NCBI RefSeq assembly: GCF_013393945.1
Contig: NZ_CP040298.1
Coordinates: forward strand, 151,846 to 215,845
DNA length: 64,000 nt
Direction: 5' to 3'
Origin: Nostoc sp. TCL26-01
GTDB taxonomy: Bacteria > Cyanobacteriota > Cyanobacteriia > Cyanobacteriales > Nostocaceae
In this document: piece by piece, positions 51,579-60,149 of the stretch
Position numbering within the stretch: the first letter of the stretch is position 1
Layout: the number at the start of each line of letters is the position of its first letter
Program-made: the position numbers and the translations under genes
Notes under the pieces: model-generated
Told to the model about the DNA's origin: nothing
Seen by the model: only the letters and a program-made list of their open reading frames with translations
Database searches by the model: none

Positions 51579-51803
51579 TCAGTCAGTATAGGTAGTTGAC
51601 AGACAAGAATTTAGCTTCTTACCTTGACTTGACCATTTCTCATCTAAAAGACTGCACGCTATGTGAACAACGTTTTGAGGGTTTCGCTTAAACTTTCCTT
51701 TCATTCCCCAGCAGCGAACAGTATAGTCACTTTCGTATCCGAGGACAGATGCAAGTTGTTGATAGCTTAATTCCCACTTTTTCTTAAACTCTATTGGGTG
51801 CAT
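51579..51803 (-). CDS. Small helix-turn-helix-like regulator
   Basis: 74 residues. LSYQQLASVLGYESDYTVRC has the spacing of a helix-turn-helix, followed by basic residues (KGKFKRNPQN) and a helix. Size and position ahead of the conjugation genes fit a transcriptional regulator. A terminator-like hairpin follows 80 bases later. The specific family is not known. Confidence 0.55.
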   Translation of the reverse strand: MHPIEFKKKWELSYQQLASVLGYESDYTVRCWGMKGKFKRNPQNVVHIACSLLDEKWSSQGKKLNSCLSTTYTD

Positions 51804-51969
51804 AGTATTTATTTAGATACTTGCATGATTATTCTCTATTTATAACATAAATTATTTAGTAATTGTCGCTATTTTACATTTTTAAATACTTAAAAATATG
51901 AGATTTGTTTATCTTAATTTTCTTATAAATTTTATTAGTTTTTATTAGCTTAATTCTCTTATTTTATCA

Positions 51970-52003
51970 GGAACAGGGAATAGAGAAAACTATTCCCTGT
52001 TCC
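51970..52003 (-). terminator. Long perfect hairpin after the AIPR-like gene
   Basis: GGAACAGGGAATAG (51970-51983) and CTATTCCCTGTTCC (51990-52003) form a perfect 14-bp stem with a six-base loop, 12 bases after the stop of the AIPR-like gene (minus strand). No long T-run follows. The arms also contain the TTCCCTG heptamer, so this may be a repeat element as well as a terminator. Confidence 0.65.
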
Positions 52004-52014
52004 CTGTTCCCTCT

Positions 52015-53214
52015 TTAATTCGCCAGCTTTAATTCTTCGCGCCCTTTCGAGTTCACCATCTTCATCAAGTGCTGATTGAGATAGCTTTGAGCCGAGAGGT
52101 AGAGACTATCCCAAATCTCTGGATTGCGACAGATTTTGCTTCCTACTGTATTTCCTGCCAATTTCTCCGACACCAAGTATTTCTTGTAATAGTTAGTCCA
52201 CAAATGTTGCAGGAAATTTTCAGCAAACTCCTCAAACGGTATTATCCAGTTGTACTCTTCATCCAAAAACACCCGATAGGATGCAATAATTGGCAGCGCA
52301 ATATCCGCCGGCGCACTAAACCCAAACGAATATCTACTGTCAGGTAGAAGCGTATTTTTGCGTGTATCTATTGATGCTAAGTCGTTCACTCCCTTTCTTC
52401 TGGGGTTCGTGATATGCTCTTGTATAATTTGAAATAGGCGTTGCTCTAACCACAAAGCTTTGGGCAGTAGCGGTAATAGCTTAGTCAATCTTTCTGTTTC
52501 CGCCTCACTCAAGCTGGGTGTGTTGCTCACCGGAGGGTGCTTGGCTCTCTTGTTAGCTTCGGGATTGTATCTGTTTCTGTCCAGGCAGTTTATTAATTTG
52601 ATTAGATGATTGACATTACACTGCGGATTTTTGGGAGTGCCACTTTGGTTTTGATAGTAGGCGATGCGGAATTTTGTTTCTTGTTCGCGCTCTAGTTTCA
52701 CTAAAAATTGCTTGATGAAGTTATAGTCACCTCTAGCATTTACTTTGGAGCGAGAATCTACCGGGGCTGTTGTATTTGAAGCCAATGCTATATCTTTGGC
52801 TTCATCTTCCGTTAGTCCAATGTGGATTGTTACTTTGACCCTCGCTTTTGTCAGGTCATAATTGTAAATTCTCGCTTGCTCAAAAGCTAAAACTGTATGC
52901 CCTCCATTAATAATGCCGTCGCTACCACCTTCACAAGCTTCTAGTACCTCTAGTTCTAGTTCAGTTTTGTTTTTGCTAGGCTTCACCTTGTTTGCACATA
53001 GAACTATCCCGCTATGTCGCTCAAAGAATTTTTCGGGTTGAGTCGTCACTGAGTCAAATATTTGTCTGTATGTCGCACTTTTCTTGTTTGGTTCTCTAAT
53101 GTTTGGTTCTAAAGGTAAGTCTGTTGGAAAAGTATCTACATGGGCAGTTGCAATCATGCAGTGAGCATTGGCACTGACATAGTTGTCTATTTTCAACCGA
53201 TAAATTTTTGGCAT
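52015..53214 (-). CDS. AIPR-like (abortive infection/phage resistance family) protein
   Basis: 399 residues. The central region carries features of the AIPR family: a GIVLCANKVKPS stretch, then DGIINGGHTVLAF (compare the family's IvNGgqT motif), then VKVTIHIGLTEDEAKDIALA and ASNTTAPVDSRS. AIPR proteins are linked to phage resistance but their biochemistry is poorly known. A role as plasmid-borne defence is inferred. A strong hairpin follows. Upstream (53215-53467) I see no gene. Confidence 0.65.
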   Translation of the reverse strand: MPKIYRLKIDNYVSANAHCMIATAHVDTFPTDLPLEPNIREPNKKSATYRQIFDSVTTQPEKFFERHSGIVLCANKVKPSKNKTELELEVLEACEGGSDGIINGGHTVLAFEQARIYNYDLTKARVKVTIHIGLTEDEAKDIALASNTTAPVDSRSKVNARGDYNFIKQFLVKLEREQETKFRIAYYQNQSGTPKNPQCNVNHLIKLINCLDRNRYNPEANKRAKHPPVSNTPSLSEAETERLTKLLPLLPKALWLEQRLFQIIQEHITNPRRKGVNDLASIDTRKNTLLPDSRYSFGFSAPADIALPIIASYRVFLDEEYNWIIPFEEFAENFLQHLWTNYYKKYLVSEKLAGNTVGSKICRNPEIWDSLYLSAQSYLNQHLMKMVNSKGREELKLAN

Positions 53215-53467
53215 ATTTTATTCTTCAACAGCATACACAATTATAATGAATCATCTAGACTGACCTGTACTCAATCTGTGTAGGCGAATGGCGTTTTCAT
53301 ACTGCCAAAACTTCCTTCAAAACATCACACCCATACCTGGCGCAAGTGATCAAGGTTTCAGAAACCTCTTCATTTAGTCTATATGTGACTTACACCATTA
53401 CACGTAGTATCAGTTGAGTGTAAAGTTGAACTACAGGACATTCGAGAAAGCGGAAAACGCACTGAAA

Positions 53468-54304
53468 TCAGAGCCTTTGATTTTTGGTTTTCACCCGCTG
53501 ATACAATTCTTCCATTGTTTCAATAAAAGAAGCATCATTATGCCAAAAATCAGGAAAATCTCCTTGTTTCTTAATCAAAATTGCTGACACACTACTGACA
53601 GTCGGCACCTCGATAGTTTGTGGCAATCGCTTTGTACCTAACCAAAACTCCCTAACATTTGGCATTTGGCTAAGAGATTGCTTTTCTATCTTCGTATACA
53701 GCGAACTAGAAAGTTCTAAAGGCATTTCCTTAGCATTCAGTTCCTCCGACAAAGCTTTTCCTAAAGGAGAATCAGCTAATTTGGCTTGAAGTTCTGCTTT
53801 CGATAATCCCCGCAGTTCAAATAACAACCAGGGGTTATTATCTAATTGAGAAGCCACTAAATAGTAAACTCCAGCAATGTGCTTACAAGGATTAGCATAA
53901 TCTGGACAAGAGCATTTAGTTTTAAAATCCTTACTACTATGGGGCAATAAATGCAATCCTAAAGTAGAGAAAGTATCTTCAATATTTTCTGGGACTTCAT
54001 TTAGTATTAGTCGAGAAATGGTACTAGCTTTAGAAGAAAGCTTTTGGATAGCTTCATTCCAACGTGTTTTAGCAATAGGTGTAATCTCAATTTCTATATT
54101 ATAAGTTGGTTCTTTGTAGACTCCAAAATAGGGATTAACCGAACCTCTGACTTTCGCAGTAATTTTATTTAAGTCAATCTCAAAACTTTTAACTTTACCT
54201 CCACTAGCATAAGAACGTCCTCTTTTAAGTCGGTTATCATCTGTAAAAGCTTCTAGTGCTTGAATAAAGCGATCGCCCCACCAAGTTCGACTAAATTTAG
54301 CCAT
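53468..54304 (-). CDS. SWIM zinc-finger protein
   Basis: 278 residues. The SWIM signature C-x-C-x(n)-C-x-H is present as CSCPDYANPCKHI near 132-144. The N-terminus (RTWWGDRFIQALEAF) and YASGGKVKSFEI are typical of the SWIM proteins that travel with SNF2 helicases. It is five bases downstream of the SNF2 helicase gene, so the two are an operon. Likely a DNA- or protein-binding partner of that helicase. Confidence 0.8.
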   Translation of the reverse strand: MAKFSRTWWGDRFIQALEAFTDDNRLKRGRSYASGGKVKSFEIDLNKITAKVRGSVNPYFGVYKEPTYNIEIEITPIAKTRWNEAIQKLSSKASTISRLILNEVPENIEDTFSTLGLHLLPHSSKDFKTKCSCPDYANPCKHIAGVYYLVASQLDNNPWLLFELRGLSKAELQAKLADSPLGKALSEELNAKEMPLELSSSLYTKIEKQSLSQMPNVREFWLGTKRLPQTIEVPTVSSVSAILIKKQGDFPDFWHNDASFIETMEELYQRVKTKNQRL

Positions 54305-54309
54305 AATAT

Positions 54310-57300
54310 CTACTCCAAAATTGCACTCTTATTCAATGAAATTAACTGTTTAAAAGCTTCATTATTTAATTCTGTGAGCCAAGATTCATCACTACCAACA
54401 ACAGCATTAGAGAGTTTTTTCTTATCTTCAATCATTTGGTCAATTCTCTCTTCTAGAGTCCCAATGGCAACAAATTTATGCACAAAGACATTCTTTTTCT
54501 GTCCAATACGGAAAGCACGGTCAGTTGCTTGGTCTTCAACTGCTGGGTTCCACCAACGGTCAAAGTGAAAAACATGATTGGCTTTCGTCAGGGTGATACC
54601 TACACCCCCTGCTTTCAAGGAAAGGATAAAAACTGATGGTTCTGTATTAGGGTCTTGAAATTCGGTAATCATTTGTTCCCGACGTGGGCGACTGGTACCA
54701 CCATGCAAGTAGTAAGTATTGCAATGCAGACTATGTTTGAGATGTTTTTCAATTTTTTCACCCACTTCCGTAAATTGACTAAAAATAAGTAAACTTTCTC
54801 CTTCAGAAACTGCCTCCTCAACCATCTCTGCTAAACGACTGAGTTTGTGAGATCTCAGGGGTGAAAATTCACTGCCATCTTGCAAAAACTGTGCTGGATG
54901 ATTACAAATCTGCTTCAATTTCATCAGGGTGGAAAGAATCAATCCTTTGCGTTGAATTCCCTCTACTGCTTCTAATTGTTTTTCTACATCCTTGACAACC
55001 ACTTCATAAAGCGATGCTTGTTCTTGAGTCAGGTTGGTGTAGAGTTTTTGTTCAACTTTATCTGGCAAGTCATTGATAATAGATTGGTCAGTTTTTAACC
55101 TTCGCAAAATTAGAGGTTCTACCAGTTTTTTCAAGGTAGCTGATTTTACGCGGTCATTGTCTTTTTGAATTGGAGTCTCGAAGATTTTACGAAACTGGGC
55201 TTCTTTGCCCAAGTAACCAGGATTGAGAAAGTTAAAAATTGACCACAAATCCAGTAAGCGGTTTTCTACAGGAGTACCAGTCAATGCCAGTCGGTGTTTA
55301 GCTCTTAGTTTGAGAATAGCTTTAGTTTGGGCAGCTTTGGGATTTTTAATATTTTGTGCCTCATCCAGTACTAAACGTTGCCACTCAATACTGCTCAATA
55401 GCTTTTCATCTTTGCGAACTAGAGTAAATGAGCTAATGACTACATCGTTTTGTTGACAAGCAGCTTGAAAATCAGCCAGATTTTGCAGGCGATCGCTACC
55501 ATGATGCACTATGGTTTTTAAATGAGGCGCAAATTTGGCAATTTCCTTCTGCCAGTTGCCAACAACAGAAGTAGGGGCAATTAATAGTGTGGGTAAGGGA
55601 GATAAGGAAGTAATTTCTTCCCCTGCTCCAAGAGCTTCGTACAACTCCTTCTCCTGCACTAATCGGGCAATCACCTGCACGGATTTACCTAAACCCATAT
55701 CGTCTGCCAAACAGCCATTTAATCCCAAATGTTCCAGATATTGTAGCCAGGAAACACCACGCTTTTGATATTCTCGGAGCGTACCTTGCAGATTTAGCTG
55801 TTCAGAAATCGGCTCTAAGCGACTTTTATCTTGCAGGTTCGCTATCATCTCTGACAAAGCTTTGTCATGTTCAATTTCCCAGTCTTCTCCAGCTTCGGCA
55901 CTGCGCTGCAGAAACTCCAGCAAGTTCATCTGGGGTTGTTCCTCGCCGTGGGACTGCCAGAATTCGAGTAGTTGCTGCATTTTATCCCGGTCTAATTCCA
56001 TCCATTGACCGCGAAAATGAACCAGAGGAGTTTTAGCATTAATCAGTTGTTCCCACTCCTGTGGTGTGACAGCTTGCTCTCCAATTGCTAACTCATACTG
56101 ATATTCCACCAGTGAATCTAAGCCGAAATAGCTTTTTGTTTCTCCTTTAGTTGCAGCAAGTTTGCGACCCGATGCTTTGAGGCGAATTTTGGCGCGACGA
56201 CGACCTGCGGGAGTATACCAAGTAGGTACAATTACTTTGAATCCTGAATCTTCTAACACCCAAGCACTTTCTTGAAGGAAGTCAAATGCTTCTTCTAAGG
56301 TAAGTTGCATTGCGATTGGACTCGCTGTTTCCAACCCTTGCCACAGTTTGGGATACATCCGGGCTGCATACCCCAAATTCAGCAGTAAATTTGTTTCAAA
56401 ATCTTTGCCAAAATCTTTATGTACACCAGTTTTGGTTTTTTGATTCATTGTCCAGTAGTCTGCTAACGCCAACTTCAAGGATGGGTCTTGTTTACTAGCT
56501 ACTAGAAATTGAATTTGCCAATTGTCTATTTGTTCGTCAGAAGGAGAGTGTAACTGGAAGCACAGATGAAAAGGTGAATCAGCTTGAGTGCGGGTAATTT
56601 TGGTTTTCCACACCAACCATTGCCGATATTCTGACAGGGCAGTATTTATTGTTAGTGGGTTATGCTGACGAGGATAAAAGCAAGATTCAATGAGAGAATC
56701 AGCAATTTGTTTGTCAAAAGCGGCTGTAGATGGAGTGTGAGTCACTAAATCGTCAAGTACAAATTCCGAAAAGTGACGCAATAGTGTTTCTTTGTCAAAA
56801 AACTCAATCTGATTGCTAGTTGTTGCTGCACCTGCCACACAAATCAGTGGCATATATTCAATATATTTAGCAATATTTTGTTCATATTGCTCAGAAATAA
56901 TTGCCCAGGTGGCATAAATTTCAAATGCTGCTTGCTCAGTCTGTTTTTTGCCTTTTTTCTTGGGATTTTCGCTTGCTAACTGCCGATATTTTAGTGCAGG
57001 AATAAATTGGTCTTTGAGGATTATTTGTTTAAAACTTTGAGTGTAATGATACCAAAAGAATAAATCTGAACCAATTTGAAACTTCTCGGCATTATGTATT
57101 GCTAAAAAATGGATATCTTTGAGGAGCTTGATAATATTAAGTGTTGTTTCATTCTTGACAGTTACCACTGTTTCATAACAATCTACTTGCCAATATTGAA
57201 ATTCTTCGTAGCTGTCGGTCAACTCAATCTCTAAGTACTTGATTAATTCTGGTGAAGGTAGAGGTTGATTATTCGCAGTTGGTAAAGCAAAGTATTTTGC

Positions 57301-57519
57301 AGATACGCGCTGGCTTAATTGGGAAGATGGTTCTTTGATTCCCAATTCTTGGACTAAAAAGTTGATTAACTCGTCTTTTGCTAGATGTCCCGGATGAATT
57401 TGTTGACTATTGGTGTGAGTTTTTGGGAATACAGGAGTTTCTACCCACAAGTAAAAAGACCCTGACTGAATAAAGTCAGTTTCCTCGTTTGCTATCCAGG
57501 TGCCATGAAGTATTCTCAT
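54310..57519 (-). CDS. SNF2-family helicase
   Basis: 1069 residues. The first 580 residues are a large non-catalytic region. The SNF2 core has Walker A DDMGLGKSVQ near 608-617, LVLDEAQNIKNP near 720, RLALTGTPVENR near 748, LIFSQFTEVGEK near 918 and DQATDRAFRIGQ near 1004. It should translocate on double-stranded DNA and remodel bound proteins. The paired SWIM gene follows. This helicase/SWIM pair is common in cyanobacteria. Its task on a plasmid is unknown but could be defence or repair. Confidence 0.85.
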   Translation of the reverse strand: MRILHGTWIANEETDFIQSGSFYLWVETPVFPKTHTNSQQIHPGHLAKDELINFLVQELGIKEPSSQLSQRVSAKYFALPTANNQPLPSPELIKYLEIELTDSYEEFQYWQVDCYETVVTVKNETTLNIIKLLKDIHFLAIHNAEKFQIGSDLFFWYHYTQSFKQIILKDQFIPALKYRQLASENPKKKGKKQTEQAAFEIYATWAIISEQYEQNIAKYIEYMPLICVAGAATTSNQIEFFDKETLLRHFSEFVLDDLVTHTPSTAAFDKQIADSLIESCFYPRQHNPLTINTALSEYRQWLVWKTKITRTQADSPFHLCFQLHSPSDEQIDNWQIQFLVASKQDPSLKLALADYWTMNQKTKTGVHKDFGKDFETNLLLNLGYAARMYPKLWQGLETASPIAMQLTLEEAFDFLQESAWVLEDSGFKVIVPTWYTPAGRRRAKIRLKASGRKLAATKGETKSYFGLDSLVEYQYELAIGEQAVTPQEWEQLINAKTPLVHFRGQWMELDRDKMQQLLEFWQSHGEEQPQMNLLEFLQRSAEAGEDWEIEHDKALSEMIANLQDKSRLEPISEQLNLQGTLREYQKRGVSWLQYLEHLGLNGCLADDMGLGKSVQVIARLVQEKELYEALGAGEEITSLSPLPTLLIAPTSVVGNWQKEIAKFAPHLKTIVHHGSDRLQNLADFQAACQQNDVVISSFTLVRKDEKLLSSIEWQRLVLDEAQNIKNPKAAQTKAILKLRAKHRLALTGTPVENRLLDLWSIFNFLNPGYLGKEAQFRKIFETPIQKDNDRVKSATLKKLVEPLILRRLKTDQSIINDLPDKVEQKLYTNLTQEQASLYEVVVKDVEKQLEAVEGIQRKGLILSTLMKLKQICNHPAQFLQDGSEFSPLRSHKLSRLAEMVEEAVSEGESLLIFSQFTEVGEKIEKHLKHSLHCNTYYLHGGTSRPRREQMITEFQDPNTEPSVFILSLKAGGVGITLTKANHVFHFDRWWNPAVEDQATDRAFRIGQKKNVFVHKFVAIGTLEERIDQMIEDKKKLSNAVVGSDESWLTELNNEAFKQLISLNKSAILE

Positions 57520-57593
57520 GCTTCCAATACTGCGTTAGCATCATCATAGTCTACATTAGCTAAATTATCAGATCCAAAGACCCGCGATCGCTT

Positions 57594-57956
57594 ATGCAAG
57601 TTATATTTGATCTGCCTGATGATGTTGTTTCTCAGCTATACCCCCTGGAGGACAAGCTGCCACAAATATTAGAGTTGGGGTTACGAGAACTTAATGCCAT
57701 CACCCAGAGCGAATTTTCAGGTGTAGCTGAAGTTCTGGAATTTCTAGCCAACCTCCCCACTCCCGAAGCCATTATTGCCCTACGTCCCTCACTCGCTCTA
57801 CAAGCTCAGATATCTGCCCTGCTTGAGAAAAATCGGACGGTGGGTTTGACTCCTACCGAAGAGCAGCTATGGCAAAGCTATCAATACCTGGAGCATGTTG
57901 TGAGAATGGCAAAAGCCAGAGCATTCGTCAAACTCCAAGAAATTGACGGGGAATGA
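57594..57956 (+). CDS. Small helical protein paired with HNH endonuclease (pair 2)
   Basis: 120 residues, helical and Leu-rich, containing EFLANLPTPEAIIALRPS and LTPTEEQLWQSYQYLEHVV. Its C-terminal part resembles the 131-residue protein at 5198-5593. The stop overlaps the start of the HNH gene by four bases (ATGA). A partner role for the HNH protein is inferred from the repeated pairing. Confidence 0.7.
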   Translation: MQVIFDLPDDVVSQLYPLEDKLPQILELGLRELNAITQSEFSGVAEVLEFLANLPTPEAIIALRPSLALQAQISALLEKNRTVGLTPTEEQLWQSYQYLEHVVRMAKARAFVKLQEIDGE

Positions 57957-58387
57957 GTACAACCTATATCCCTGTAGCTCTGCGAAAACAAGTTTATAAC
58001 CGGGGAAAAGGCTGCTGTGAGTATTGCCTGATTCCTGATATCACCACCTTTGTTTCTCACGAAATTGACCACATTATTGCTGAAAAACATGGTGGCTTGA
58101 CTCAATCCGAAAACTTAGCCCTTTCCTGCACTTTATGCAACAAGCGTAAGGGAAGTGATCTTGCATCCATTGATCCAGAAACTGGGAAGATTGTGCCACT
58201 GTATCATCCTCGCCAAGACTTATGGCATGAGCATTTTCAACTCAAAGATGCTGAAATTTTACCTTTAACAGCCCAAGGTCGCGTCACAGTTAGCCTATTG
58301 CAATTGAATCGTCCTGACAGAGTTGAGGAACGTCTACTTTTTCTACAGGCTGGAATCTTCAAACCATCAGGAACACAACAAGCATAG
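57953..58387 (+). CDS. HNH endonuclease (pair 2)
   Basis: 144 residues with CCEYCLIPD near 20-28, the catalytic EIDHIIAEKHGG near 42-53, LSCTLCNKRKG near 61-71, and the tail YHPRQDLWHEHF. It is clearly homologous to the HNH protein at 4777-5208, including the C-terminal QGRVTVSLLQLNR (compare WGRATVEALQLNR). This type may be a nuclease toxin or a small mobile-element nuclease. Confidence 0.85.
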   Translation: MSTTYIPVALRKQVYNRGKGCCEYCLIPDITTFVSHEIDHIIAEKHGGLTQSENLALSCTLCNKRKGSDLASIDPETGKIVPLYHPRQDLWHEHFQLKDAEILPLTAQGRVTVSLLQLNRPDRVEERLLFLQAGIFKPSGTQQA

Positions 58388-58690
58388 AAAGCTTGATTTG
58401 GTGCTAGGAGCGATAGCTTCTCTACGTTCGCTGCACGAAAGTTAAGCTCCACTAATGCGTTTCCTAATCTGCGTTGCCAGCAGAAACCAGTGCTAGCGGT
58501 CAACTTATGGTTTCAATTGTTGGTTCGCGGACTAATTGAAAAATTTTCAACGTAGTTATAGGATTTCTAGCTCCTTATCGAAGTCACAAAGTCAATAGCA
58601 GAGGGGGAAGAAATATTAATCGTAGATTATATCGGATAAAAGATAAGGGTTCCTTATTTTGTCTTGGATATGGTATTATTGGTCATTGAA
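58388..58690. other. Gene-free stretch with dispersed repeat
   Basis: About 300 bases with no credible gene. The start (about 58405-58440, gcgatagcttctctacgttc) is a Nostoc dispersed repeat in inverted orientation relative to 12226. The remainder is unremarkable. Confidence 0.5.
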
Positions 58691-58718
58691 GTCGCAAGTC
58701 GAAGGTCGCAAGTCGCAA
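58691..58718. repeat. Heptamer repeat array, left flank of four-helix-bundle gene
   Basis: Four heptamers (GTCGCAA, GTCGAAG, GTCGCAA, GTCGCAA), the reverse complement of the TTGCGAC type. The matching array at 59189-59216 is in the opposite orientation. Confidence 0.85.
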
Positions 58719-58752
58719 GTAAGAATAAACAGAAGTAAAAAGGGTAAAAGCA

Positions 58753-59188
58753 GTGGGTGTAAATGTAGACAGAAGCATTAGTATCACTGACAGAAGTAAA
58801 GCGTTTGCGATTAGAATTATCAAAGCTTGTAGCTTTCTTGATGAAAAACCGGGTGTTTGCCGTACCCTTTCTCAGCAACTGTTACGTTCTGGTACAAGTA
58901 TTGGTGCTAATGTACACGAGTCTCGTTCTGCTCAGTCTGATCGAGATTTTTTGAGATTTTTTGCACAAAATGGAAATAGCTCTTAAGGAAGGACGCGAAA
59001 CTGAGTACTGGTTAGAAATTTTAATTGAATCTGAAATTGTAGAGAAATCTAAATTTTCTCCGTTACTTCAGGAAGCTAAGGAGATAGTGAGGATACTCAT
59101 AGCCTCTACTCGCAAAATTAAAGATAAATTGACTGGCAATAAATTTCGTAGCAGGAAGATAGTGGTTGCAAGAGATAAACATTCTTAA
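58753..59188 (+). pseudogene. Four-helix-bundle (23S rRNA-intervening-sequence type) protein gene, frameshifted
   Basis: Two overlapping frames (58753-58986 and 58961-59188) together give a TIGR02436-like four-helix-bundle protein. The first has RSKAFAIRIIKACSFLDEKP and LSQQLLRSGTSIGANVHESR. The second has KMEIALKEGRETEYWLEIL and KEIVRILIASTRKIKD. The break is at a T6 run (about 58966-58972). One T fewer would read SDRDFLRFLHKMEIALKEG without a stop. These proteins bind nucleic acids in other systems (Avd is a relative). Heptamer arrays in opposite orientation flank the gene. Confidence 0.75.
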
Positions 59189-59216
59189 TTGCGACTTGCG
59201 ACTTGCGACTTACGAC
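59189..59216. repeat. Heptamer repeat array, right flank of four-helix-bundle gene
   Basis: TTGCGAC three times followed by TTACGAC. It is inverted relative to the array at 58691-58718, so the gene between lies in a 526-base cassette with inverted repeat ends. Confidence 0.85.
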
Positions 59217-59342
59217 TTCTTTAATAAATGTGGGTTGAAAGAAAGAATCGTGGTAAATAATAATTTAGTTTCTACGAAAATATATTCAAATCTGAATTAT
59301 CGGTCACAAGCATCTGATACAAATATTGAAGCGGATATATAT

Positions 59343-60125
59343 ATGTTCTTTCGCCTGCGGCAACTTTCGCTGACCCAACGCTTAGAAATGTTCATGACTC
59401 ATGAGCGTGGAATCAAGAAACTTTGCCTGACCGGAATTAAATTTCGGCATCGTGGAGCATCTGTGGAGAAAATTCGTCATGAGTTTATCCGTGCTTTGCT
59501 AGCAGAGAAATTTAGGGGTGATTTTCAGCCTCAAGGAAATGATGAAAAAATGTGGATTCAGGATTCTATAACCCTAGCAGCAGAGCTACACCAAATTTTT
59601 GAGTCTACTAATATTCCTTACTATGTCAGTGGTGGTGTTGCCGCTTCTTTACACGGAGAGCCACGTTCGACTCGTGATTTAGATTTGGTGATTGAAGTAC
59701 AACCACAGAAAATCAATTTATTGGTGGCAACACTTGAAAGTGCGGGGTACTATTGTCCAGCAGGTGCAGTTGAGGGGTTGAAGCAAGGAAGTGAACGAAT
59801 GCTAAATATTACCCATACTGAAACTATTGCTAATGCCGACTTATATCTAAGTGATGTTTCGCCGTTTTCAGTTTCCCAGATGGCGCGTCGCCAATTAATA
59901 GACTTAGAAGGAATACCTAAATTTTGGGTGGCTTCGGCAGAAGATACCATTTTACAGAAGTTGTGTTGGGGGAAGGGGAGTCAATCTGAAAAGCAGTGGC
60001 GCGATGTGCTGGGAATACTGAAGTTGCAGGCAGAAACTCTGGACTACACATACTTGACACAATGGGCAGAAAGTTTGGATTTGATTGATGATTTCTCTCA
60101 AGCATTAACCCAAGCGGGTCTATAA
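59343..60125 (+). CDS. Nucleotidyltransferase (AbiEii/MNT-like fold)
   Basis: About 260 residues from ATG 59343. The frame is open further upstream to 59166 but that part overlaps the heptamer repeat and looks non-coding. The core is YYVSGGVAASLHGEPRSTRD then LDLVIEV, the GG/GS and DxD motifs of the nucleotidyltransferase fold. Later comes FWVASAEDTILQKLCWGKG, typical of AbiEii-like NTases. Such proteins act as toxins or tRNA-modifying enzymes in some systems. No partner antitoxin is evident beside it. The N-terminal 60 residues are helical and of unknown role. Confidence 0.65.
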   Translation: MFFRLRQLSLTQRLEMFMTHERGIKKLCLTGIKFRHRGASVEKIRHEFIRALLAEKFRGDFQPQGNDEKMWIQDSITLAAELHQIFESTNIPYYVSGGVAASLHGEPRSTRDLDLVIEVQPQKINLLVATLESAGYYCPAGAVEGLKQGSERMLNITHTETIANADLYLSDVSPFSVSQMARRQLIDLEGIPKFWVASAEDTILQKLCWGKGSQSEKQWRDVLGILKLQAETLDYTYLTQWAESLDLIDDFSQALTQAGL

Positions 60126-60149
60126 TTATTCACTTTCTTTCTTAGGAAA

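Noticed and set aside
58753..59188. Diversity-generating retroelement (Avd-like four-helix bundle)
   Set aside because: No reverse transcriptase, template repeat or variable repeat in the region. The protein fits the wider 23S-intervening-sequence family.
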